DNA from: Opitutia bacterium
GTDB taxonomy: Bacteria; Verrucomicrobiota; Verrucomicrobiia; Opitutales; Seribacteraceae
NCBI GenBank assembly: GCA_018695085.1
Contig: JABHOU010000244.1
Location: 1-10,519 of the forward strand
Direction of reading: 5' to 3'
Length of the DNA stretch: 10,519 nucleotides
Made by a program: the position numbers and the translations under genes. Shown piece by piece: positions 1 to 6,343 of the stretch; the stretch's first letter is position 1; the number at the start of each line of letters is the position of its first letter. The notes below the pieces were generated by a model. It did not search any database, had not been told where the DNA came from, and saw nothing but the letters and a program-made list of their open reading frames with translations.

Positions 1-103
1 GTGCAACTTGACCAACTGATTCCAGCATCGGAAGGGCAAGGCCGATACCACTGGCCTTAATGAAACGTCGCCGAGACGTAATATCTGTGTGGTGTCGGTT
101 CAT
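1..103 (-). CDS. DUF1552-type protein, N-terminal fragment (runs off the left edge)
   Basis: Reading the reverse strand from an ATG at 103-101 gives 34 codons before the window edge, with no stop. The peptide begins MNRHHTDITSRRRFIKAS and continues GIGLALPMLES. A three-arginine motif followed by a short hydrophobic stretch ending ALPMLES is the usual twin-arginine-like leader of DUF1552 proteins, secreted proteins of unknown function common in Planctomycetota, Verrucomicrobiota and myxobacteria. Only the leader is visible, so assignment rests on that similarity; a DUF1501 or another Tat substrate is possible. The sequence ahead of the ATG on that strand has only a weak AAGAG as a possible ribosome site. 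The gene is divergent from the sulfatase run and appears first in its own transcript, without a DUF1592 partner on its 5' side. A second DUF1552-like gene lies at the other end of the window. Confidence 0.68.
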   Translation of the reverse strand, partial: MNRHHTDITSRRRFIKASGIGLALPMLESVGQVA

Positions 104-269
104 TGAGGCTCTTGTTTCTTCAATACTAACCCCGCTTCAGGTTTGCAGAGTTCATTTCTTTTTTTGTTACAGGTTGGTTGGTTAGCTGATTGAATGCCGA
201 GAGTCACATGAATAATCAGTATGGAGTATTATTGCGAGACCAGGTTTATGCTGATATGTTTGCCCGCCC
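104..269. promoter_or_regulatory. Divergent intergenic region, presumed to hold promoters for both directions
   Basis: This 166-base stretch separates the start of the reverse-strand DUF1552-like gene from the first sulfatase, so transcription of both must start in or near it. It is more AT-rich than the flanking genes. It contains a T-tract (about 157-164), three tandem GGTT units (173-184) and an AT-only dyad at 211-233. I could not identify a convincing -35/-10 pair or a known operator. The regulatory role is inferred from position only. Confidence 0.4.
211..233. repeat. Small inverted repeat upstream of the first sulfatase
   Basis: AATAAT at 211-216 and ATTATT at 228-233 are perfect 6-base inverted arms separated by 11 bases. 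The dyad sits about 36 bases ahead of the GTG start of the first sulfatase, where an operator could lie. The arms are short and purely A/T, so chance occurrence is quite possible. Confidence 0.2.
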
Positions 270-1832
270 GTGAATCCTTTTTTTACCTTCACTTTTTTTG
301 TAGCCGCCTGCAGCTTTGCAGCGGTTTCGTCCCTTTGGGCGACCAAGCCCAATATCGTGCTGATCCTTGCGGATGACATGGGCTTGGGCGACGTGTCCTG
401 TTATGGGACGGGTGGACTGGTCAAGACGCCGCACCTCGACAAATTGGCCTCGGAGGGACGGCGCTTCCTGGATGCACACACACCGTCCGGGGTTTGCACG
501 CCCACGCGTTACGGACTGCTGACCGGCCGTTATGCCTGGCGAACCCGCCTCAAGTCGCGCGTGCTCCAAGGCTATTCTCCTCCTCTCATTGCTCCCGACC
601 GAGAAACGGTTGCCTCCTTGCTTCGGGCCGAGGGGTATGCCACCGAAATCATCGGCAAGTGGCACCTCGGGCTCGGTTGGCAAAAGAAGGACGGCACTTC
701 GCTCCCCGATGCGCCGGGACATGCCACGCCGAAGGATATTGATATTACCCGCCCCGTTACGGCGGGTCCCACCACCGTCGGCTTTGATCGTTGGTTCGGA
801 TGTTCCGCATCCTGGGACATGCCGCCTTATGGATGGTTTGAGAATGATCGTCTGCCCCGGGCCGCCCATTTCGTGAATGCAACCAAGAAGAAAGGCTGGA
901 AAACCCGGCCCGGTTTGCGCGATCCTAAAGTGAATCTTACCGATGCTTTGCCCGCATTCGCCAAGCGGGCCCGCAAGGACGTTCTTTCCTTCGCCGCTGG
1001 AGACAAACCATTCTTCCTTTATATTCCGCTCACTTCGCCGCATTCCCCGGTCGTTCCGAACAAGCCGTTCCAGGGAAAGACGAACATTGGTAGCTACGGT
1101 GACTTCGTGGTCGAGACCGACTGGGTGGTGGGTCAGGTGATGAAGGCAGTCGACGATGCAAAAATAAAGGACAATACCCTGTTCATTTTTACCACCGACA
1201 ACGGAGCCGCCCAGTTCAGCCGCAATACAAAGGGCGGTAAAACACACCTTTCCTCCGGACCGTATCGTGGACGCAAAAGGGATAACTGGGAAGGCGGTCA
1301 TCGCGTCCCCTTCATCGCTCGCTGGCCCGGGGTGGTGGAGCCCAATACCGTATCTTCCGCCGTCCTATGCCTAACCGACCTCACCCGCACTTTGGTGGCC
1401 GCCGCAGGGGGCGAAATCACCCGGCCCGACGTGGCCGAGGACAGCTTCAGCTTTCTCCACGCCCTCAAGGACAATCCCGCGGGAAGTGCAGTTCCGGGCA
1501 ATTTGTTGCGTAGGGAAACCACCGTGCACCATGGAAGCAGCGGAGAGTTCGCCATCCGCATGGGCGACTGGGTCTACCTCCACCACCAGGGATCTGGAGG
1601 GAACAATTACCCGAAGGACAAAAAGGGAGCATGGGCACATCCCGGCCAATTGTACGACCTGCGAAAAGATCCCGGGCAAATCACGAATCTATATGCCAAG
1701 GAACCGGAACGCGTGAAGTCCATGTTGGCCGCCTTGGTGAAGATCATACGCAAGGGAAGAAGCTTTCCCGGCAAACCCCGAAAAAACGATCCCGTGGATG
1801 GATGGAAACAAATCGAGGGGTGGGCGGATTAA
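270..1832 (+). CDS. Secreted sulfatase A (arylsulfatase-like, formylglycine Cys type)
   Basis: 520-residue alkaline-phosphatase-fold sulfatase that would hydrolyse sulfate esters, probably on a sulfated glycan, in the periplasm or outside the cell. After a hydrophobic leader (residues 2-24) come the metal-binding D35-D36 in ILADDMG and the active-site C76-T-P-T-R80, whose Cys would be converted to formylglycine. These are followed by GKWH (K130, H132), SPH (H258), TTDNG (D310, N311) and K336 in GRKRDNWEGGHRVP. All expected S1-type catalytic positions are present, so it should be active once matured. The start is a GTG: the frame is closed by a TGA at 252 and no in-frame ATG lies nearby. The leader lacks the usual N-terminal positive charge and there is no Shine-Dalgarno, so the start is uncertain. 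It ends in a GRSFPGKPRKND motif shared with sulfatase C, its closest relative here. The substrate cannot be read from sequence. Confidence 0.95.
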   Translation: MNPFFTFTFFVAACSFAAVSSLWATKPNIVLILADDMGLGDVSCYGTGGLVKTPHLDKLASEGRRFLDAHTPSGVCTPTRYGLLTGRYAWRTRLKSRVLQGYSPPLIAPDRETVASLLRAEGYATEIIGKWHLGLGWQKKDGTSLPDAPGHATPKDIDITRPVTAGPTTVGFDRWFGCSASWDMPPYGWFENDRLPRAAHFVNATKKKGWKTRPGLRDPKVNLTDALPAFAKRARKDVLSFAAGDKPFFLYIPLTSPHSPVVPNKPFQGKTNIGSYGDFVVETDWVVGQVMKAVDDAKIKDNTLFIFTTDNGAAQFSRNTKGGKTHLSSGPYRGRKRDNWEGGHRVPFIARWPGVVEPNTVSSAVLCLTDLTRTLVAAAGGEITRPDVAEDSFSFLHALKDNPAGSAVPGNLLRRETTVHHGSSGEFAIRMGDWVYLHHQGSGGNNYPKDKKGAWAHPGQLYDLRKDPGQITNLYAKEPERVKSMLAALVKIIRKGRSFPGKPRKNDPVDGWKQIEGWAD

Positions 1833-1862
1833 AATACCTAGTCGGCTTGGCCCTTGGACGAA

Positions 1863-1879
1863 ATTCGAGCGTATCGAAT
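1863..1879. repeat. Inverted repeat in the gap between sulfatases A and B
   Basis: ATTCGA (1863-1868) and TCGAAT (1874-1879) form a perfect 6-base dyad with a 5-base loop. A smaller dyad, AAAG-AA-CTTT, follows at 1880-1889. The pair lies in the 76-base gap 1833-1908, the largest spacing in the forward gene run. There is no T-run after the dyad, so it does not look like an intrinsic terminator; an operator, a weak hairpin or chance are all possible. Nothing else recognisable is in the gap. Confidence 0.3.
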
Positions 1880-1908
1880 AAAGAACTTTGTAAACACCCG
1901 ACTCTCTC

Positions 1909-3708
1909 ATGAAACACATCCTGTCTCTTATTGCTCTTTTTAGTCTTGTTTGCGTTCCGGTCCTTGCAGTCGACCGGACTCCCATGAACATTGTGTGGAT
2001 CGTAATCGAGGATGCGTCTCCGCACGTCGGTTGCTATGGAGAAACGCTCATCAAGACACCGCATATCGACCGCATGGCACGGGAGGGGATTCGTTGTAGC
2101 AACGCCTTCGTCACAGCCCCCGTTTGTTCGTCCAGTCGTTCGGCCATGGTCAGTGGCATGTATCAGTCCACCCTCGGAGTACACAACCACCGTAGCCAGA
2201 CATCGTCCGGCAAAGGTGGTGGGAACGCGGACTACTACGACAGCTACAAGGTACCCAAGTCGGTCAAGTTGATCCCCGAGCTCTTCCGTGATGCCGGGTA
2301 CTACGTCACAAACAAGAGCAAGACGGATTACAACTTCATCCCGACGAGTAAGCTCTATCATGGCAACGATTGGAAAAAGGCTCCTGCCGGCCAACCCATC
2401 TTCGCCCAGTTCCAACTCAGTGGCGGAAAGAACCGCAAGGCGAAAGGCCATGCCGATCCCGCCAAGGTAGTCTTGCCTCCTTATTATCCCGATCATCCCG
2501 TCCTTCGTCAGGACTGGGCGAAGTATTTGGATTCCTGGGTCAAGACCGATGAAGAGGTCGGACAAATCCTCGCAGACCTCAAGAAGGGTGGGCGACTGGA
2601 CTCGACCGCGGTCTTCCTCTGGACGGACCACGGAGTCAGCCACCTCCGGGGCAAACAGTTCCTCTACGAAGAAGGCATACGCGTTCCCATGATCATTCGG
2701 TTGCCAAAAAAGCAAAGTGCAGGAACGGTGAGGGACGACCTTGTCGAGCACATCGACGTCGCCGCTTGCTCGCTCAAATTGGCTGGGATCAAAATCCCCG
2801 GGAACGTGCAGGGGCGCGACTTGCTGGCTTCGGACTACAAAACCCGTAAATTTGTTTTTGCAGGACGGGACCGCTGTGACGAGACGGTGGATATCCTGCG
2901 TTGCGTACGTGATTCCCGCTATAAGTACGTCCGCAACTTCATGTCGCACGTTCCCCATGCCCAACCCAGCCAGTACAAAGACGGCAAGAAGATCATGCAG
3001 GTCATTCGCGGCTTGCACAAGGAAGGCAAGCTCAACGAGCAACAGTCACGCCCCTTTGCCCCTCGCCGGCCACCGGAAGAACTCTACGACCTGAAGAGCG
3101 ACCCGCATGAACTGGTGAACTTAGCTCAGGCACCAAAGTCTCAAGAGCGTTTGGTTGCCATGCGCAAGGTTCTCTACCAGCGCATGACTGAGACACGTGA
3201 CATGGGCTTGATCCCCGAACCGATCCTCGAGGACGTCGGACGTAAGGCAGGAAACAAGTACCTGGCTTTTCTCGACAATGACCACAGCGGGCAAACGCTG
3301 CGATTGATCGAAGTGATCACCGCTGGTGAAGCGAACGAGGGCGCCAAGCTATTGGCCTTTGCAAAATCTCCGGACCCATCGACGCGTTACTGGGTGGCTG
3401 TTTGGTTGGGCGTCAACCAGACGGCTGGCGGCAAAGCCACTCTTCTGAAGCTGACCTCTGCTCCCGTGCCCGCAGTTCGCATTGCGGCGGCTCAGGCCTT
3501 GTGCAAATTCGGTGAGCTTGGACAACTGAAGCTTCTGGTCGAGCATATCAATGATCCCAACTTGTTGGTCGGCATGTTCGCCCTGCGGGCCATCGAGGAA
3601 CTCGGTGACGCGGGCAAAGCGCACCGCGAAGCAATCGCCGCGGCCCAGAAGTCGAAATACGAATTTTCCCGACGCATCGCGAGGCGCTTGACCGCCAAGT
3701 GGAGATAG
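1909..3708 (+). CDS. Secreted sulfatase B with C-terminal HEAT repeats
   Basis: 599-residue protein. A Sec signal peptide (MKHILSLIALF..., likely cleaved after VLA, residue 20) leads into a sulfatase domain of the type that reads IEDASPHVGCYG (E34-D35) instead of the usual DD. The active-site motif is C73-S-S-S-R77, with serine where CxPxR normally has proline. N135-K-S-K-T-D140 replaces GKWH; TDHG (D240-H241) and K249 in RGKQFLYEEGIRVP are present. The usual PH-x-P histidine motif is replaced by an FQLSGGKNR segment, which fits a heparan-N-sulfatase-like branch better than the arylsulfatase branch. Residues from about 466 to the end are HEAT/armadillo-like helical repeats (for example STRYWVAVWLG, AVRIAAAQALCKFGE, MFALRAIEELGDAG), a likely protein- or glycan-docking surface. 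It starts 76 bases after sulfatase A and ends 18 before sulfatase C. There is no clear ribosome-binding site ahead of the ATG. Confidence 0.94.
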   Translation: MKHILSLIALFSLVCVPVLAVDRTPMNIVWIVIEDASPHVGCYGETLIKTPHIDRMAREGIRCSNAFVTAPVCSSSRSAMVSGMYQSTLGVHNHRSQTSSGKGGGNADYYDSYKVPKSVKLIPELFRDAGYYVTNKSKTDYNFIPTSKLYHGNDWKKAPAGQPIFAQFQLSGGKNRKAKGHADPAKVVLPPYYPDHPVLRQDWAKYLDSWVKTDEEVGQILADLKKGGRLDSTAVFLWTDHGVSHLRGKQFLYEEGIRVPMIIRLPKKQSAGTVRDDLVEHIDVAACSLKLAGIKIPGNVQGRDLLASDYKTRKFVFAGRDRCDETVDILRCVRDSRYKYVRNFMSHVPHAQPSQYKDGKKIMQVIRGLHKEGKLNEQQSRPFAPRRPPEELYDLKSDPHELVNLAQAPKSQERLVAMRKVLYQRMTETRDMGLIPEPILEDVGRKAGNKYLAFLDNDHSGQTLRLIEVITAGEANEGAKLLAFAKSPDPSTRYWVAVWLGVNQTAGGKATLLKLTSAPVPAVRIAAAQALCKFGELGQLKLLVEHINDPNLLVGMFALRAIEELGDAGKAHREAIAAAQKSKYEFSRRIARRLTAKWR

Positions 3709-3726
3709 CGTTAAGGCTCTTTGATT

Positions 3727-5364
3727 ATGAGACCGTTCCTTCCTTCCCTTTTAGCACTCGTTTGCCTGTTCGTAAGCATCGGAGCGATGGCCAAGGCTAC
3801 GCCCAACATCGTCTTTATCCTCGCCGACGATCTCGGTGTCGGGGACGTCAACTGCTATGGTGGCAAACGTTGCCTGATCGACACGCCTAACGTCGATGCC
3901 TTGGCCACGGGTGGCCTGCGCTTCACCGACGCACACGTCAACGCTTCGATTTGCGGACCCACCCGGCGGGCCTTGATGACCGGTCGATACCCTTGGCGTT
4001 TCGGGGCAACGGTCAACAACGGACCCTGGGGCTTTTGCGGTCCCCGTCCCAATACCGAGAAATTCACCCTTGGGAAGCTTTTCAAAAGAGCAGGTTACGG
4101 TACCGGGTACGTTGGCAAATGGCACCTCGGCACGACCATGGCCACCTTGGATGGAAAGACGCAGGGTCTGACCAACGTCGATTTCAAGAAACCCCTGACC
4201 TACGGGCCCGGGCAATTCAGTTTCGACTACAACTTCATTCTCCCCGGATCGCTTGACATGTATCCCTACGCCTATGCCCGCAACCACGTCTGGCAGGGGA
4301 AGATCACCGCCCAAAAGGGATGGAGCGCTTTCAACCGGGTAGGGCCCGCGGAAAAGGATTTCCAAGACCACGAGGTGCTGGAAACTTTCTATGTCGAAGC
4401 CGAGTCCTTCATCAAAAAGCAGAAGAAAGAGAAGCCGTTTTTTCTTTTCCTTGCCCTTACGGCCCCGCACACACCGACCAGCCCGGGGATCAAATGGCGG
4501 AGTAAGAGCAAGCTCGGGGTCTACGGGGATTTCGTGATGGAGGTCGACCACTCGATCGAACGGGTCATGAATGCATTGAAGGCGAGGGGGCTGGATCAAA
4601 ATACCTTGGTCTTGTTTTCCTCTGATCACGGACCCGCTCCCTATGCCGGCAATATCCTCGAGGCTACCCCTGCCCAGATCAAAAAGCTGGAAGCCAAGGG
4701 TCACTTCCCCAGCGGGCCTCACCGCGGGTACAAATTCTCGCTCTACGAAGGTGGTTTGCGGGTTCCCCTGATTGCTCACTGGCCCAAGGTCATCAAGCCA
4801 GGTGGAGTGAGCGACTCATTGGTCGGGCTGAACGATTTCATGGCCACCCTCGCCGAGTTGACGGGCGAGAAACTAGCGGGCCATGAAGCTCCTGACTCGA
4901 TCAGTTTCGCCAAGCTTTTCAAGCACCCGAAAGGGGAGGGGAGCAGAAAGAACCTCGTCATGCAATCCACCGCTTCCTTTGCCATCCGCGAGGGGAAGTG
5001 GAAGCTTTGCTTATGCCCGGGGAGCGGCTCCCTTATGAATTCGGAGAACGGCCGGGGAAACGATCCCATGCCTGCCGTTGCATGGGCTAAGGCATTGGAA
5101 AAGATTCCGGGCAAGTTAACCGAATCCGATCTTCTGCAAGCCCCCTTCGTTCAACTGTTCGATCTCTCAGTCGACCTGCACGAGGATCATAACCTGGCCG
5201 ATAAATACCCGGATCGCGTCAAGCGGATGGTCACCTTGCTAAAAGAGCAGATCGCCAACGGGCGAAGCACGCCTGGCCCGAAATTAAAGAACGACAAGAA
5301 CGTTCGAATCGTGTATCTCAAGGACAAGCGACTCCCGGAATTCGTCCGCGACCGCATTCATTGA
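3727..5364 (+). CDS. Secreted sulfatase C (arylsulfatase-like, formylglycine Cys type)
   Basis: 545-residue S1-type sulfatase, predicted to remove sulfate esters from a glycan outside the cytoplasm. I chose the ATG at 3727 because it begins a standard signal peptide (MRPFLPSLLALVCLF..., cleavage near AMA, residue 22). A TTG six bases upstream is in frame but less likely; AAGG at 3713-3716 is a weak ribosome site. Catalytic features: D34-D35 in ILADDLG, C76-G-P-T-R80 (Cys to formylglycine), GKWH (K131, H133), APH (H248), SSDHG (D300-H301) and K336 before a YEGGLRVP stretch. It shares spacing, a GDFVMEVD segment and a C-terminal GRSTPGPKLKND tail (residues 512-522) with sulfatase A, so the two are probably the same subfamily, with sulfatase B between them. 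The aromatic/methionine segment LDMYPYAYARNHVW corresponds to WDMPPYGWFENDRL in A and may line the substrate pocket. Confidence 0.95.
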   Translation: MRPFLPSLLALVCLFVSIGAMAKATPNIVFILADDLGVGDVNCYGGKRCLIDTPNVDALATGGLRFTDAHVNASICGPTRRALMTGRYPWRFGATVNNGPWGFCGPRPNTEKFTLGKLFKRAGYGTGYVGKWHLGTTMATLDGKTQGLTNVDFKKPLTYGPGQFSFDYNFILPGSLDMYPYAYARNHVWQGKITAQKGWSAFNRVGPAEKDFQDHEVLETFYVEAESFIKKQKKEKPFFLFLALTAPHTPTSPGIKWRSKSKLGVYGDFVMEVDHSIERVMNALKARGLDQNTLVLFSSDHGPAPYAGNILEATPAQIKKLEAKGHFPSGPHRGYKFSLYEGGLRVPLIAHWPKVIKPGGVSDSLVGLNDFMATLAELTGEKLAGHEAPDSISFAKLFKHPKGEGSRKNLVMQSTASFAIREGKWKLCLCPGSGSLMNSENGRGNDPMPAVAWAKALEKIPGKLTESDLLQAPFVQLFDLSVDLHEDHNLADKYPDRVKRMVTLLKEQIANGRSTPGPKLKNDKNVRIVYLKDKRLPEFVRDRIH

Positions 5365-5384
5365 TTAACGAGAACTTTTTCCTT

Positions 5385-6323
5385 ATGAACGTTACTACTT
5401 TTCTTTGCCGTTTGTTTCCGTGCGCCCTGCTTGCCTTCTTGCCCCTCGGGCTCCAGGCGAACGAGAACTTCGAGATTCTCAAGAACGCCAAGAAGATCGT
5501 CTTCTTCGGGGACAGCATCACCTACGGAGGTGAGTACATTATTTTTTTCGAAAGGTGGTTGACGGTCAACCATCCGGAACTCAGTCCAGAGGTGCTCAAC
5601 CAAGGCATACCCAGTGAGACGGTATCCGGCTTGTCCGAGCCGGGGCATATCAGGCACGGTTTCCCCCGGCCCGACATGCACGAGCGTCTGGACCGTGCCC
5701 TGAAGGCCTTGAAGCCCGACCTCATCATCGCCTGCTACGGGATCAATTGCGGCATCTACATGCCCCTCGATGAGGGGCGCTTCACCAAGTACAAGGAGGG
5801 CGTGCAACTCCTGAATAAGAAGGCGGAGGCCCAAGGGGCGAAGATCATCTTCATGACCCCTCCCGTCTACGACAGGCCCAGTCCGAAGTTCGATTACGAC
5901 GACGTCATGACAGCCTATGCCAAGTGGCTGGTCTCGAAACGGAAGGACGGTTGGGAGGTGATCGACTTGCATGCCGTCATGAAGGCGGAGCTCGCCAAGA
6001 AGCGGGAGAAGGATCCGAAGTTCAAGTACTCTCGGGATGGTGTCCACCCGGGAGGGGAGGGGCATGAACTGATGGCTCAACAGCTCATCGACTTCTTTGC
6101 CGTCAAGCCGCCCCTCAAAGATCCGCACCCGAATGCCTACGGTCGCATGATGATGTTCCTGCGCGAACGCATGCGGGCAAAACGGGATGCCTGGCTGACC
6201 GAGATCGGACACAAGCGACCGATGCGTAAGGGCAAACCTTTGGCGGAAGCCAGCAAGATTGCGGACGAGAACACCGAGCGCATCAAGCAAAACCTCGAAA
6301 CCATCCTCAAGCAAGCCAAGTAA
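5385..6323 (+). CDS. Secreted SGNH/GDSL-family esterase
   Basis: 312-residue SGNH hydrolase, probably an acyl (acetyl) esterase acting on the same polysaccharide as the neighbouring sulfatases; the substrate is inferred from context only. The ATG at 5385 gives a good signal peptide (MNVTTFLCRLFPCALLAFL..., cleavage near QA, residue 25). An in-frame TTG at 5361 that overlaps the previous stop codon would put extra polar residues in front and is less likely. Block I is FFGDSITYGG with nucleophile S44. Block III is YGINCG with N121. Block V is DGVHPGG with D218 and H221. So the nucleophile, oxyanion-hole Asn and Asp/His pair are all visible. After the catalytic core, residues about 246-312 form a Lys/Arg-rich, probably helical tail containing EIGHKRPMRKG. 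It lies 20 bases from both neighbours, consistent with an operon. Confidence 0.92.
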   Translation: MNVTTFLCRLFPCALLAFLPLGLQANENFEILKNAKKIVFFGDSITYGGEYIIFFERWLTVNHPELSPEVLNQGIPSETVSGLSEPGHIRHGFPRPDMHERLDRALKALKPDLIIACYGINCGIYMPLDEGRFTKYKEGVQLLNKKAEAQGAKIIFMTPPVYDRPSPKFDYDDVMTAYAKWLVSKRKDGWEVIDLHAVMKAELAKKREKDPKFKYSRDGVHPGGEGHELMAQQLIDFFAVKPPLKDPHPNAYGRMMMFLRERMRAKRDAWLTEIGHKRPMRKGKPLAEASKIADENTERIKQNLETILKQAK

Positions 6324-6343
6324 ACCTGATTTAATTCCAATCC

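Noticed and set aside
190..218. Sigma-70-like promoter (TTGAAT, 17-base spacer, TAATCA)
   Set aside because: The -10 match is too weak to separate from background in an AT-rich gap.
246..1301. Long reverse-strand frame opposite sulfatase A
   Set aside because: It is antisense to a gene with a full catalytic motif set; its translation is low-complexity Arg/Gly/Pro-rich and shows no recognisable domain. Codon bias of the sense gene explains the open frame.
1863..1889. Intrinsic terminator between sulfatases A and B
   Set aside because: The dyad is only 6 bases, AT-containing and lacks a following T-run.
1744..3042. 432-codon reverse-strand frame opposite sulfatase B
   Set aside because: Same reason: a mirror of a well-supported gene; no motif or signal recognised.
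3721..3726. TTG start for sulfatase C six bases upstream of the ATG
   Set aside because: The ATG at 3727 starts a standard signal peptide directly; the TTG adds only two residues and is a weaker start.
5361..5384. TTG start for the esterase overlapping the stop of sulfatase C
   Set aside because: It would add eight mostly polar residues before a good signal peptide; the ATG at 5385 fits better.
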